Assembly: GCF_025854275.1 (NCBI RefSeq)
Contig: NZ_CP107567.1
Location: 1,116,001 to 1,180,000, forward strand
From: Streptomyces peucetius
Lineage (GTDB): Bacteria > Actinomycetota > Actinomycetes > Streptomycetales > Streptomycetaceae
Direction of reading: 5' to 3'
DNA: 64,000 nt
Each line of letters opens with the position of its first letter. Positions within the stretch are counted from its first letter, which is position 1. The position numbers were made by a program, and so were the translations under genes. Positions 53,961 through 63,510 of the stretch are shown one piece after another. The notes under the pieces were generated by a model. The model was not told the DNA's origin. It saw only the letters and a program-made list of their open reading frames with translations, and ran no database searches.

Positions 53961-54473
53961 ATGACAACCGACGAACGCACCGAACCGTCCACCACCGCCG
54001 CCGAACGGGACATGCTCGAAGGCTTCTTGGACTACCACCGCGAGACGCTGCTCATGAAGTGCGCGGGACTTGACGACGAGCAGCTGCGGCGAGCGGTGCT
54101 GGCGCCCTCCGGGCTCACACTCATGGGCCTCGTACGCCATCTCGCCGAAGTCGAGCGCTACTGGTTCCGCGAGGTCATGGAGGCCGAGGACCTGCCGGAC
54201 CTCTACTCCACGGCGCAGGACCGCGACGGGGACTTCCACGTCACGGACCGGGACACCTGGGCGCAGACTCACGAGACCTGGCTCGCCGAGATCACCGAGG
54301 CCCGCAAGGTCACGGCCGCGCACGGGCTCGACGACGTGAGCGCGTCCCGGAGCCGCCACGCCGAGGGCTTCAGTCTGCGCTGGATCCTCACGCACATGAT
54401 CGAGGAGTACGCACGCCACAACGGCCACGCGGACCTGCTGCGCGAGCACATCGACGGGGTCACCGGCGAGTGA
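53961..54473 (+). CDS. DinB/DUF664 family protein
   Basis: 170 residues from ATG 53961 (another ATG lies 9 bp upstream). It has the four-helix DinB-type pattern: HRETLLMKCAGL, LTLMGLVRHLAEVERYWF and a C-terminal HMIEEYARHNGHADLLRE containing His residues that form the metal site. Many act as thiol-dependent S-transferases (bacillithiol/mycothiol type), but no substrate is evident. Confidence 0.87.
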   Translation: MTTDERTEPSTTAAERDMLEGFLDYHRETLLMKCAGLDDEQLRRAVLAPSGLTLMGLVRHLAEVERYWFREVMEAEDLPDLYSTAQDRDGDFHVTDRDTWAQTHETWLAEITEARKVTAAHGLDDVSASRSRHAEGFSLRWILTHMIEEYARHNGHADLLREHIDGVTGE

Positions 54474-54489
54474 CCGCGCCGGCGGCCGC

Positions 54490-54963
54490 TCACCCCGCCC
54501 GCAGGGTGCGCTCCAGCCGGTCGATGGCGGCACGGACGCCGTTGCCGTAGCCGTCGTCGCCCAGGGAGTCCGTGGACGCGCGCGCCCGGTCCAGATGGGC
54601 GCGCGCCTCCCCGGGGCGGCGCAGCTTGAGGTAGTCGGCGGCGAGGTTCAGATGGAGCGAGGGGTACAGGGCGCGCACCGCGAGCGCCCGGTCGTGCCGG
54701 GCGAGCCGCTCCTCGCTCAGCCCGTCGGCCGCCGACAGGGCCCGCAGGTCCCAGGCCAGTTCGTCCGCCGGGTCGTCCTGGACGTCCGCCATGCAGTGGG
54801 CGAGAGTGCAGCGGTGGAGGGCGTCCCCCTCCTCGCCGATCTCCGCCCAGAGCACGGCGAAGCGGTTGCGCGCCTCCTCGCGGTCCCCGCCGTGCAACAG
54901 CATCATCGCCTGACCGATCCGGGTCATGACGATGTCCTGCGACGCCTCCTGCTGCTCCGTCAC
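54490..54963 (-). CDS. TPR-like hypothetical protein
   Basis: 157 residues of mostly helical sequence. Repeats such as GDREEARNRFAVLWAEIG and RRPGEARAHLDRARAS look like tetratricopeptide units. No catalytic motif. It faces the DinB gene tail to tail with a 16-bp gap. Similar small proteins are widespread in Streptomyces without known function. Confidence 0.75.
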   Translation of the reverse strand: MTEQQEASQDIVMTRIGQAMMLLHGGDREEARNRFAVLWAEIGEEGDALHRCTLAHCMADVQDDPADELAWDLRALSAADGLSEERLARHDRALAVRALYPSLHLNLAADYLKLRRPGEARAHLDRARASTDSLGDDGYGNGVRAAIDRLERTLRAG

Positions 54964-55085
54964 TGTGGCCTCCTCGTCCGCACGGCGAACCGCTGGTCCC
55001 TGGAGACCGACGCTAGCGGTCGGGGGCGCCGATCCCCCTCAGGCTCGGGCGCCGGTCCGAGCCTGTCAGCCGGTCGCCCGAACAC

Positions 55086-55769
55086 TCAGCCGATGTCGGG
55101 GATGCGCCAGTCGATCGGCTCGTGGCCCTGCGCCGCGACCGCCTCGTTGATCTGTGTGAAGGGGCGGGAACCGAAGAACCTCTTCGCGGACAGCGGCGAG
55201 GGGTGGGCGCCCTTGACCACGGCATGCCGCTCCTCGTCGATGAGCGACAGCTTCTTCTGCGCGTAGTTCCCCCACAGGACGAAGACGGCCGGGTCCGGCC
55301 GGGAGGCCACGGCGCGGATCACCGCGTCGGTGAACTTCTCCCAGCCCTTGCCCTTGTGGGAGTTGGCCTCGCCCGCCCGGACGGTCAGCACCGCGTTGAG
55401 CAGCAGCACGCCCTGGCGCGCCCACGGCATCAGATAGCCGTTGTCCGGGAGGGGGTGGCCGAGCTCGGCCTGCATCTCCTTGTAGATGTTCCGCAGGGAC
55501 GGCGGGGTCTTGACCCCCGGCCGCACGGAGAAGCACAGGCCGTGGCCCTGGCCCTCTCCGTGATACGGGTCCTGGCCGAGGACGAGTACCTTCACCCGGT
55601 CGTACGGCGTGGCCTCCAGTGCGGCGAAGACCTCCGCACTCGGCGGGTACACCGGACCGTTCGCCCGCTCCTTCTCGACGAACTCGGTGAGCTCCTTGAA
55701 GTACGGCTTCTGCAGCTCTTCGCCGAGGACGCCGCGCCAGGACTCGGGCAGCATGTCGGTGTCGGTCAC
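55086..55769 (-). CDS. ung: Uracil-DNA glycosylase
   Basis: 227 residues from GTG 55769. It has the family-1 catalytic motif LGQDPYHGEGQGHGL with its Asp, the LLLNAVLTV strand and the DNA-intercalation motif HPSPLSA with the catalytic His. It removes uracil from DNA in base-excision repair. Length is normal for the family. Confidence 0.97.
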   Translation of the reverse strand: MTDTDMLPESWRGVLGEELQKPYFKELTEFVEKERANGPVYPPSAEVFAALEATPYDRVKVLVLGQDPYHGEGQGHGLCFSVRPGVKTPPSLRNIYKEMQAELGHPLPDNGYLMPWARQGVLLLNAVLTVRAGEANSHKGKGWEKFTDAVIRAVASRPDPAVFVLWGNYAQKKLSLIDEERHAVVKGAHPSPLSAKRFFGSRPFTQINEAVAAQGHEPIDWRIPDIG

Positions 55770-55876
55770 GTCAACAACCTCCGTCTGTGGGTAGGTTCCG
55801 GGATCGGGGAACCGTGATCTCAGAACCTACCCGGGGGCACTGACAGTCCGGCCGCCGGTGCCCGTCCGCCCGTCCG

Positions 55877-57457
55877 CTACCAGCTGGCCTTGCGGTACAG
55901 CTCCCACACCTGCATGACGGTCTGCGGGTCGAGGGCGCGCTCGCCGCCGCCGATCTCCTCACTGGCCGCCACATACAGCTTGCCCTGCCACAGCGGCAGC
56001 AGACGGACGTCGTCGACGAGGATCTCCTGCGCCTTCTCGAACTGCTTGGTGACCGCGCCGCGGTCGCTCTCACGACGGGACTGCACCAGCTGCTCGGTGA
56101 TCTCGGGCGCCTCGTACGGCGTGCCGAGGACGTTCTCCGCGCCGACGAACGGCGCGATGAAGTTGTCCGGGTCCGGGAAGTCGGGGAACCAGCCACGGCC
56201 GAAGACGGGGTACTCGCCGTTCTGGTAGCCCTTCTGGAACTCGTCCCACGGCTTGCCCTGGATGGTGACCTCGAACAGGCCGGTGGCATCGAGCTGCCGC
56301 TCGAGCTCGGCGAACTCGGGCTCCGTCGCGGAGCCGTAACGGTCGGTGGTGTACCAGAAGCTCAGCGGCACGGGCTCCGTGATGCCCGCGTCCTCCAGGA
56401 TGCCCGCCGCCTTGGTCACGTTCGGCTCGCCGTAACGGTCGAAGAACTCGGTGGTGTGCCCGGCGATGCCCTTGGGGACCATCGAGTACAGCGGCTCCGC
56501 CGTCCCCTTGTAGACCTTCTCGACCAGCGCGTCGCGGTCGACGACCTGCGCGATCGCGCGGCGGACGGCCAGCTTGCCGGCGTTGGGGTCGGAGGGGTTG
56601 AAGACGAGGTAGCGGATGTCGGCGCCGACCGTCTCGACGAGCTGGAGGTGGTCGTTCTCCGGCTCCTTCTCCTGCAGCTCGACGACCTGCTCCGCGGTCA
56701 GACCACGGTTTATGGCGTCGATCTCGTGCTCCTTGAGGGCCGTCATCATGACGCCGGAGTCCTCGAAGTAGCGGATGGTGACCGCGTCGTTCTTGATCTT
56801 CGCGAAGCCCTTGTACTTGGCGAACCGGGTCAGCTCGGCGCGGTCGCCCTTCTCGTACGAGTCGAGGGCGTAGGGGCCGGACCCCGTCAGCTTGCCGTCC
56901 TCCCGCAGCTTGTCGGCCGGGTACTCGGAGGGCGGCACGATGGACATGGCCGGGGTGGCGAGGATGAACGGGAACGTGGCGTCGGACGTCTTGAGGTGGA
57001 AGGTGACGACGCGGTCACCCTCGGTCTCGATCCGGTCCAGGGAGCCCAGCAGACCCTTCGGACCACCCTGTACGTCGATGGTCCTGATGCGGTCGATGGA
57101 GTGCTTCACCGCGGCGGCGTCGAGCTTGTCGCCGTTGGTGAAGGTGAGGCCCTCGTGGACCTCGCACTCGAAGGTCTTGTTGCCGGCGTCGGTGAAGCGG
57201 CACTCGGCGGCGTCGGGCTGCGGCACGGTGCTCCCCGTCGGGAAGCTCACCAGCGTCTGGAAGACGTTCCGGTACAGCTCCCACGAGCCGTCCCAGGCGG
57301 CGGCCGGGTCGAGCGTACTGGGCTCGCTGGTGGTGCCGACGGAGATCTTCTGTTCAGTGTCGCCGCCGTCTTCCGAAAGCAGGCCGCACCCTGCCAGCAG
57401 CGATATGGACGCTAGGGCTGCAGCGGCCTGCAGACAGGTCCGGTAGAACACGTGCAC
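55877..57457 (-). CDS. ABC transporter substrate-binding lipoprotein, oligopeptide/nickel type
   Basis: 526 residues from GTG 57457 with a lipoprotein signal peptide ending in SLLAGC (Cys at about residue 24). The mature part is a family 5 extracellular solute-binding protein: SEPSTLDPA, GLTFTNGDKLDAAAVKHS, VFNPSDPNAGKLAVRRAI. No permease or ATPase gene is adjacent, so its partners are elsewhere. It probably binds peptides on the outer face of the membrane. Confidence 0.9.
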   Translation of the reverse strand: MHVFYRTCLQAAAALASISLLAGCGLLSEDGGDTEQKISVGTTSEPSTLDPAAAWDGSWELYRNVFQTLVSFPTGSTVPQPDAAECRFTDAGNKTFECEVHEGLTFTNGDKLDAAAVKHSIDRIRTIDVQGGPKGLLGSLDRIETEGDRVVTFHLKTSDATFPFILATPAMSIVPPSEYPADKLREDGKLTGSGPYALDSYEKGDRAELTRFAKYKGFAKIKNDAVTIRYFEDSGVMMTALKEHEIDAINRGLTAEQVVELQEKEPENDHLQLVETVGADIRYLVFNPSDPNAGKLAVRRAIAQVVDRDALVEKVYKGTAEPLYSMVPKGIAGHTTEFFDRYGEPNVTKAAGILEDAGITEPVPLSFWYTTDRYGSATEPEFAELERQLDATGLFEVTIQGKPWDEFQKGYQNGEYPVFGRGWFPDFPDPDNFIAPFVGAENVLGTPYEAPEITEQLVQSRRESDRGAVTKQFEKAQEILVDDVRLLPLWQGKLYVAASEEIGGGERALDPQTVMQVWELYRKASW

Positions 57458-57578
57458 GCTCCTCGTTCAGCCATGGGTCGGCGAACCATACCGCAGCGCC
57501 CCGCCGGGGCAAGGTGGCGGCCCGGCGGGGCACTTGGATCATTCAGGAACAAACCGCCGCAGGGCGGTCCGCCGCCCC

Positions 57579-58358
57579 TCAGTGGACTCCCGCGTTGAGG
57601 AAGATACCGCCGTCCACAACGAGCGTCTGCCCCGTGATCCAGTCCGACTGCCGGGACGTGAGGAACGCGGCCGCGCCCCCGATGTCCGACGGCACGCCGA
57701 GCCGCCCCAGGGGGTAGGCCGCGGCCGCTTCCGCCTCCCTGCCCTCGTAGAGCGCCTCCGCGAACCTGGTCTTGATCACCGCGGGCGCGATGGCGTTGAC
57801 CCGTACGCTCGGCGCGAGTTCGTGGGCCAGCTGAAGGGTCAGATTGACCATGGCCGCCTTGCTCATGCCGTACGCCCCGATGAAGGGCGACGCGGAGACA
57901 CCGGCGACGGAGGCGATGTTCACGATCGCACCGCCGTTCTCCTTCTGCCACGCCTTCCACGTCTGCTGGGCGAAGCCGAGCGCGGAGATCACGTTGGTCT
58001 CGTAGACCTTGCGCGCCACGTTCAGGTCGAGCTCGGCGATGGGGCCGAAGACGGGGTTGGTGCCGGCGTTGTTCACCAGGAAGTCGACACGGCCGAACGC
58101 CTCCATGGTGCGCTCGACGGCGGCCGCCTGGTGGGCCTCGTCGTGGGCCTTGCCCGCGACCGCGATGACCCGGTCGGCTCCGAGCCGCTCCACGGCCTCC
58201 TTCAGCGCCTCCTCGCCGCGGCCGGTGATGCACACCCGGTCGCCTCGCGCGACCAGCGCCTCCGCGATCCCGTAACCGATCCCGCGGCTGGCTCCGGTGA
58301 TCAGCGCGACCTTGCCGCTGTCCTGGACCTGCTCCGCCCCTGCTGCCTGTGCTGTCAT
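57579..58358 (-). CDS. SDR family oxidoreductase
   Basis: 259 residues from ATG 58358. It has the NAD(P) motif TGASRGIG, NNAG, and the catalytic Ser and Tyr-x-x-x-Lys in IASVAGVSASPF and YGMSK. It starts 17 bp after the end of the FabG-like gene, so the two form an operon. A 3-oxoacyl or alcohol dehydrogenase; the substrate is unknown. Confidence 0.9.
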   Translation of the reverse strand: MTAQAAGAEQVQDSGKVALITGASRGIGYGIAEALVARGDRVCITGRGEEALKEAVERLGADRVIAVAGKAHDEAHQAAAVERTMEAFGRVDFLVNNAGTNPVFGPIAELDLNVARKVYETNVISALGFAQQTWKAWQKENGGAIVNIASVAGVSASPFIGAYGMSKAAMVNLTLQLAHELAPSVRVNAIAPAVIKTRFAEALYEGREAEAAAAYPLGRLGVPSDIGGAAAFLTSRQSDWITGQTLVVDGGIFLNAGVH

Positions 58359-58375
58359 GTCCTTCGAACCCCGAT

Positions 58376-59137
58376 TCAGTTGAGCGGTCCGCCGGCCACG
58401 TACATGACCTGGCCGGAGACGAAGCCGGCGTCGTCGCCCGCGAAGAAGGCGATCGCATTCGCGACGTCCTCCGGCCGGCCGACACGCTGGACGGGGATCT
58501 GGGTCGCGGCGGCGGCCTGGAACTCCTCGAAGCCCATGCCCACGCGGGCCGCGGTCTGCGCGGTCATCTCCGTGACGATGAAGCCGGGAGCGACGGCGTT
58601 GGCGGTGATGCCGAACTTGCCGAGCTCCTTGGCGAGGGTCTTGGTGAAGCCCTGGAGACCGGCCTTGACCGCCGCGTAGTTCGCCTGGCCGCGGTTGCCG
58701 AGCGCCGAGGAGGAGGACAGGGAGACGATCCGGCCGAAGCCGGCGTCGACCATGTGCTTCTGGCAGGCCTTGGCCATCAGGAACGCACCCTTGAGGTGCA
58801 CGTTCATCACGGTGTCCCAGTCGGACTCGCTCATCTTGAAGAGCAGGTTGTCGCGGAGCACCCCGGCGTTGTTGACCAGGATCGTCGGTGCGCCGAGCTC
58901 GTCGGCGACGCGCGCCACGGCGGTCTCCACCTGGGCGGCGTCCGAGACGTCGCAGCCCACCGCGACGGCCTTGCCGCCCGCCGCGGTAATCTTCTCGACG
59001 GTGTCCTTGCAGGCCGCCTCGTCGAGGTCGAGCACGGCCACGGCGCGGCCCTCGGCCGCGAGCCTGATGGCGGTGGCGGCGCCGATGCCGCGCGCGCCTC
59101 CGGTCACGACAGCCACACGCTGCTCGGTGGTGGACAT
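58376..59137 (-). CDS. fabG: 3-oxoacyl-ACP reductase-like SDR (FabG family)
   Basis: 253 residues from ATG 59137. TGGARGIG, NNAGVLRDNLLFKM, the SLSSSS Ser, YAAVKAGLQG with catalytic Tyr and Lys, and the C-terminal QVMYVAGG give a FabG-type NADP reductase. First gene of a two-SDR operon with a palindromic site upstream. Paralogous FabG proteins of this type often work in fatty-acid or aromatic-acid breakdown rather than the main synthase. Confidence 0.9.
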   Translation of the reverse strand: MSTTEQRVAVVTGGARGIGAATAIRLAAEGRAVAVLDLDEAACKDTVEKITAAGGKAVAVGCDVSDAAQVETAVARVADELGAPTILVNNAGVLRDNLLFKMSESDWDTVMNVHLKGAFLMAKACQKHMVDAGFGRIVSLSSSSALGNRGQANYAAVKAGLQGFTKTLAKELGKFGITANAVAPGFIVTEMTAQTAARVGMGFEEFQAAAATQIPVQRVGRPEDVANAIAFFAGDDAGFVSGQVMYVAGGPLN

Positions 59138-59200
59138 TCTGGTTCTCCTCGCCCTTGAAGCCCGTCAATCCCTGTGCCGGCGACCGAACGGCCACCCTTC

Positions 59201-59218
59201 ACTGAGCGACCGCTTAGT
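59201..59218. promoter_or_regulatory. Palindrome upstream of the fabG operon, putative operator
   Basis: ACTGAGCGACCGCTTAGT has 8-bp arms with one mismatch around AC. It resembles TetR-type sites in front of fatty-acid and acyl-CoA metabolism genes. It lies 64 bp upstream of the fabG start; the regulator is not in the window. Confidence 0.55.
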
Positions 59219-59310
59219 ACCTTCGGCAGACAGGACGCTAGAAGCCCTGGCACCCGGTGTCAACGGCACCGGGGCCGGGCGGCGCATGTCACACCGGCCG
59301 GCTCTGGTCC

Positions 59311-59694
59311 TCAGCGCACGAGCAGGTCCAGCAGACGCTCGACCTCCGCCTCGGGATCGAGGGTCAGCCCCGTGTGCACCGGGCCGGGCTGGACGACCGT
59401 GGACCGGGGCGCGATCAGCCAGCGGAAGCGCCGGCCCGCGTCGTCGCGCGCGGCCTGGCCCGCGTCCTCGCCGCCACGGCACACGCCCTCCACGGCGCGG
59501 AGCGCCGCCCGTACGCCGGTCACGTCCGCCTGCGGATCGAGTGCCCGCAGTTTGGCCTCGTCGAGATGGGTGCGGGCGGCCACGAACGTCTTGGCGCGGC
59601 AGTAGACCACCACGCCGGCGTTGAAGAACTCCCCGCGCTCGACCCTCGGCACCACGCGCAGCAGTGCGTACTCGAAAACATCGCGGTCGCTCAC
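59311..59694 (-). CDS. DUF3037 protein
   Basis: 127 residues from GTG 59694, overlapping the HipA-like stop by 4 bp (GTGA). The start FEYALLRVVPRVERGEFFNAGVVVYC is the DUF3037 hallmark. The function of the domain is unknown, but it regularly follows a HipA-like gene, implying joint action. Confidence 0.85.
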   Translation of the reverse strand: MSDRDVFEYALLRVVPRVERGEFFNAGVVVYCRAKTFVAARTHLDEAKLRALDPQADVTGVRAALRAVEGVCRGGEDAGQAARDDAGRRFRWLIAPRSTVVQPGPVHTGLTLDPEAEVERLLDLLVR

Positions 59695-60545
59695 CGGGCC
59701 GTGCCCTTCGCGCTGTTCCTGGTGGGGTGCGGCCAGGGGGTCAGATGGTCGGTCAGCCAGCCCGGCGCCCGGGACGGCCTCGGCTTCGTCGGGGCGCCGA
59801 GGGTGATGCGCTCGTGGATGGTGGCGGCGCGCGACAGCAGCGCCTCCACGTACGAACGGCGCAGGGCGTCGGCGGAGTCGAAACCCGGCTCGCCGGCCAG
59901 CCACGCGTCGGGCACCTCCGCCGCGACCTCGGTCAGCAGCTCCTCCGTCACCAGCGGCGCGAGCTCGGCGGCGGCCGCTGCGACGTCGGGGCCGAAGGGG
60001 GCGAGCGCGTGGTCGGAGGCGTCGTACGGCTTGGCCGCGGAGGCGGCTGCGCCGGGCCAGTTGTGGTGCCAGATCATGGTGGCGCCATGGTCGATGAGCC
60101 ACAGATCGCCGTGCCACACCAGCATGTTGGGATTGCGCCAGGAACGGTCCACGTTGTTGATCAGCGCGTCGAACCAGACGACCTTTCCGGCCTCGGCCGC
60201 GTCCACCTCGTACGCGAGCGGGTCGAAACCGAGCGAGCCGGGCAGGAAGTCCATCCCGAGGTTGAGCCCGCCGCTGGCCTTGAGCAGTTCCTGTACTTCC
60301 TGGTCCGGCTCGGACAGCCCGATGACCGGGTCGAGCTGGATGGTCACGAGGTCGGGCACCCGCAGCCCGAGCCGCCGCCCGAGCTGCCCACAGACGACCT
60401 CGGCGACCAGGGTCTTGCGGCCCTGCCCGGCACCGGTGAACTTCATGACGTACGTGCCGAGATCGTCGGCCTCGACGATCCCGGGAAGCGAACCGCCCTC
60501 CCGCAGGGGCGTGACGTATCGGGTCGCGGTGACCTCTGTAAGCAT
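59691..60545 (-). CDS. HipA-family kinase-like protein
   Basis: 284 residues. It has YVMKFTGAGQGRKTLVAEV near the N terminus, the catalytic-loop-like FDALINNVDRSWRNPNML and the metal-binding LWLIDHGATM, a HipA-type kinase fold without the HipB-binding subdomain. It is coupled to the DUF3037 gene. There is no HipB antitoxin gene, so a toxin-antitoxin role is not supported. Confidence 0.82.
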   Translation of the reverse strand: MLTEVTATRYVTPLREGGSLPGIVEADDLGTYVMKFTGAGQGRKTLVAEVVCGQLGRRLGLRVPDLVTIQLDPVIGLSEPDQEVQELLKASGGLNLGMDFLPGSLGFDPLAYEVDAAEAGKVVWFDALINNVDRSWRNPNMLVWHGDLWLIDHGATMIWHHNWPGAAASAAKPYDASDHALAPFGPDVAAAAAELAPLVTEELLTEVAAEVPDAWLAGEPGFDSADALRRSYVEALLSRAATIHERITLGAPTKPRPSRAPGWLTDHLTPWPHPTRNSAKGTAR

Positions 60546-60573
60546 TTCGCCAGGCTATACGGCCTGCCCCTCT

Positions 60574-60603
60574 GGAGATCCACGGAACGGATGAGCGTCG
60601 CAC
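60574..60603. repeat. 30-bp direct repeat, copy 1
   Basis: This 30-bp sequence matches 28 of 30 bases at 63507-63536 in the same orientation. The two copies bracket the MFS, LysR and VCBS-fragment region (about 2.9 kb). Confidence 0.75.
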
Positions 60604-60777
60604 AGCCCGAGGGGCGGCACCCGACCAGCCCCGGGGAGATCTGGGGAGCTTTCGGCCGGCCCGCCGGGCGGCCGGAGTGCCCCGCAGCGCGCAGCTCGGC
60701 GATGTCGACGACGTGGGCGCGCGAGGGGAGGACTCGATGGAGCAGTTGCGGCCGGCTTCAGCGGCGACTTGCGTGCG

Positions 60778-62022
60778 TCATTCACGGGTGTGGGACGGTT
60801 CCGGGTCGTGCTGCGACGTCTGGTCGCTTCGGGGAAGCAGCAGCGGGGTGGCCAGGATGAGCAGTCCCGCGACCGTGAGAGCCGTGCGTGGGCTGGTGAC
60901 GTCGGCGAGCAGCCCGCCGAGCGCGGTGAGGACGGCGATGGACGCCTGCCGGCCGATCGACCAGGCCGACAGGGTGCGGGCGACGAGATGCTCGGGAGTG
61001 CGTTCGAGCCGGTAGGTGGCGAGCACCGGGGTGTACAGGCTCATGTTGACAATGATCGCCAGCTCGACAGCCATCACGGTGACGAGGCCGACGACGCCGG
61101 GGCCGACGAAGGCCAGGCCGAGCAGCCAGACGACGCGCAGGGTGCCGACGGTCCGGAAGACCCGGTCCCGGCCGTAGCGGGTCACGACCCGCTGGGCCAG
61201 CCGGGAACCGATGAGCCCGCCGAGGCAGGGGACGGCGAAGGCGAGGCCGTACTGCCAGGGGGCGAAGTCGAGTTGGCGAAGCAGGAGCACGGCGAGCACC
61301 GGCTCGGTGGCCATGATCAGACCGGAGACGAGCATGTTGTTGAGATAGAGCGCCCGCAGACCGGGATCGCCCATAATGTGCCGCCAGCCGTCGAACACTG
61401 CGCCCGCCCGGACTGTCTTCCTGCCGGTCGGTTGCGGCGCTTCCTCCCGGCTGCGGATCGCGGTGATGCCCAACGCGGAGAGCAGGTGGCTGAGCGCGTC
61501 GGCCACCACAGTGACGACCGGCCCGAACAGGCCGATCGCCGCCCCGCCCAGCGGTGGCCCGACCGCGATGGCGCTCCAGTTCGTGGACTCGAAGCGCGCG
61601 TTGGCCACGAGCAGGTCCTCCGGCCGGACGACGGCCTTGAGGCAGGCACCGCCGGCCGCCCCGAACGCAATCCTGGCCGCAGCGATCACGATCGAGACCA
61701 CGAGCAGCTGCAAGAAACCGAGTTGACCGAAGGCGTAGGCGACCGGGATCGTCGCCAAGGCTGCGAACCGGGTCAGGTCCATCGCGATCATGACCGGCCG
61801 CTTGCGCCGGAACTCCACCCACGGCGCGAGTGGCACCGCGATGAGCGCGCCCACGGCAGGCCCCACCGCGGACAGCGCGGACACCTCGGCGGGACCGGCG
61901 TGCAGCACCAGTACGGCGATCAGCGGCAGTGCCCCGAACCCCAGTCCGGACCCGTACGCGCTCACCGCGTACGCCGCCCACAGCCAGCCGAACTGCCGGC
62001 CCAGCCGTCTCCTGCGCACCAT
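60778..62022 (-). CDS. MFS transporter, EntS-like
   Basis: 414 residues from ATG 62022, with GAGGGGAG upstream; a TTG at 62058 would add 12 residues. About 10-12 hydrophobic segments and the loop motif EFRRKRPVMIAMDLTRF place it in the MFS_3 group (EntS-type exporters). It is divergent from the LysR gene, whose product may control it. The exported compound is unknown. Confidence 0.85.
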   Translation of the reverse strand: MVRRRRLGRQFGWLWAAYAVSAYGSGLGFGALPLIAVLVLHAGPAEVSALSAVGPAVGALIAVPLAPWVEFRRKRPVMIAMDLTRFAALATIPVAYAFGQLGFLQLLVVSIVIAAARIAFGAAGGACLKAVVRPEDLLVANARFESTNWSAIAVGPPLGGAAIGLFGPVVTVVADALSHLLSALGITAIRSREEAPQPTGRKTVRAGAVFDGWRHIMGDPGLRALYLNNMLVSGLIMATEPVLAVLLLRQLDFAPWQYGLAFAVPCLGGLIGSRLAQRVVTRYGRDRVFRTVGTLRVVWLLGLAFVGPGVVGLVTVMAVELAIIVNMSLYTPVLATYRLERTPEHLVARTLSAWSIGRQASIAVLTALGGLLADVTSPRTALTVAGLLILATPLLLPRSDQTSQHDPEPSHTRE

Positions 62023-62129
62023 GCGCCGCGCGCTCCCCTCGACGTCCCGGTCGAACAAGCGGATGTTGACCGATGAGAGCTAATCGGGCGACATAACCGC
62101 AGGTCAAACAACCATCTCGTCAGCTACGC

Positions 62130-62144
62130 ACAACCATGGGTTGT
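62130..62144. promoter_or_regulatory. Palindrome between the MFS and LysR genes, putative LysR site
   Basis: ACAACC-ATG-GGTTGT is a perfect 6-bp inverted repeat with a 3-bp centre in the divergent intergenic region; a further half-site ACAACC lies at 62108-62113. The ATG inside it is an unlikely start for LysR, which supports GTG 62163. Confidence 0.6.
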
Positions 62145-62162
62145 TCAGTAGGGTGGGTCGGC

Positions 62163-63098
62163 GTGGATCTCGAAGCCGTACGTACCTTCGCCGCCGTCGC
62201 GGAAGCAGGCCAGTTCCAGAAGGCCGCCGTCGACTTGTCGGTCACCCAGCAGGCCGTCTCCAAGCGCGTGGCCGTGCTGGAGCGCGACCTCGGCGTGCGG
62301 CTGTTCACCCGCACGCCCCGGGGCGCCGAGCTGACCATCGACGGGCAGGCCTTCCTGCCCCACGCGCGCGAGCTGCTGCGCGTCGCCGAGCGCGCGGTCG
62401 CGTCCGTGCGTACCGGCAGCCGTCCGCTGCGCGTCGACGTGATCGCCTCGCGCGGCGCGGCGTCGGGCCTGATGCGCGGCTTCCACCGCGCACATCCCGA
62501 AATCGACCTGGACGTGCTGATGCTGTTCGAGATCGAGACGGCCGTCGCCGCCATCCGGTCCGGTACGGTCGACGCGTCCTTCCGCGCCGTCGCCGCGCCC
62601 GGCCGGCCCTTTCCCGAGGACATCGAGTCCGTCCGAGTGCTCGACGAGCCGCTCCAGCTCCTCACCGGCCCCGCCCACGCGCTGGCGGGCGCCAAGTCGG
62701 TGACCGTCGCCGAGCTGGTCGGGCACCGGATCTGGATGCCCGGCATCGTCCCGGGCACCGAGTGGGGCGCCTACTACGACGATCTCGTCGCCGAATTCGG
62801 CCTCACCATCGAGGCGACCGGCCCCAACTTCGGCTCCGACGTGCTCCTCGACACCATCGCCGACACCCCGGCTCTGGCCACCTTCATGAGCGAGCAGACC
62901 CGCCTCGTCTGGCCCGCCGGCCACGACCTGCGCCGCATCCCGGTGACCGACCCGACGCCGGTCTACCCGCACTCGCTCATCTGGCACCGCGACAACCCCC
63001 ACCCGGCGCTGGCCACCCTCCGCGCCCACCTCGCCGCCACAGCGACCGGCCACGACGCCGCAGGGACCTGGGCGCCGGGCTGGGTGATTCCGCGCTGA
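62163..63098 (+). CDS. LysR family transcriptional regulator
   Basis: 311 residues from GTG 62163, which has AGGGTGGG upstream; an ATG at 62136 falls inside the palindrome. The N-terminal helix-turn-helix ([38 protein letters not shown]) and C-terminal type 2 periplasmic-binding-like effector domain are normal. It probably controls the divergent MFS exporter and itself. Confidence 0.92.
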   Translation: MDLEAVRTFAAVAEAGQFQKAAVDLSVTQQAVSKRVAVLERDLGVRLFTRTPRGAELTIDGQAFLPHARELLRVAERAVASVRTGSRPLRVDVIASRGAASGLMRGFHRAHPEIDLDVLMLFEIETAVAAIRSGTVDASFRAVAAPGRPFPEDIESVRVLDEPLQLLTGPAHALAGAKSVTVAELVGHRIWMPGIVPGTEWGAYYDDLVAEFGLTIEATGPNFGSDVLLDTIADTPALATFMSEQTRLVWPAGHDLRRIPVTDPTPVYPHSLIWHRDNPHPALATLRAHLAATATGHDAAGTWAPGWVIPR

Positions 63099-63109
63099 AC
63101 GACGCCGCG

Positions 63110-63510
63110 TCGTCGATCCCCGCCGGATCGATGGACGGCGCCTCACAGTTCCAGCGCATCGGCCCCGCTTATCCGTACGACAACACGGCCGGTGCGCACC
63201 GCACGTACACGTTCGCCTTCGATCCCACGGCGGGTGACGGGGTCCGCATCATCGGACGTCCCGGCGGTGAGAGGACGTTCACGTCCATCGCGGAGCTCGA
63301 GGTCAACTACGGCAACCCGGGCGGTGTGATGCTCGGCGGCCCGCCGACGGACGCGAACGGCGACGGCAAGGACGACATCGTCACCTTCACCCACAACGAC
63401 CTGGCCGACGTGTACGTGAGCGTGTCCAACGGCACGGACGGCTTCGTCAGCGGCGCCAAGTGGCACGACTTCTTCGGCCTCGCCGGCGAGACGAGCCTCT
63501 GGTGCCGGAG
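63110..63510 (+). pseudogene. Fragment of a secreted discoidin/VCBS-repeat protein
   Basis: In the frame running past the end of Lys[12 protein letters not shown] and [12 protein letters not shown] look like the end of a galactose-binding (F5/8 type C) domain, and [33 protein letters not shown] look like an FG-GAP/VCBS repeat. There is no start, signal peptide or proper end, and the 30-bp repeat follows at once. It is a remnant of a large secreted protein. Confidence 0.6.

Noticed and set aside
59691..60545. HipBA-type toxin-antitoxin module
   Set aside because: No HipB-like DNA-binding gene is adjacent and the HipA-like protein lacks the HipB-binding subdomain.
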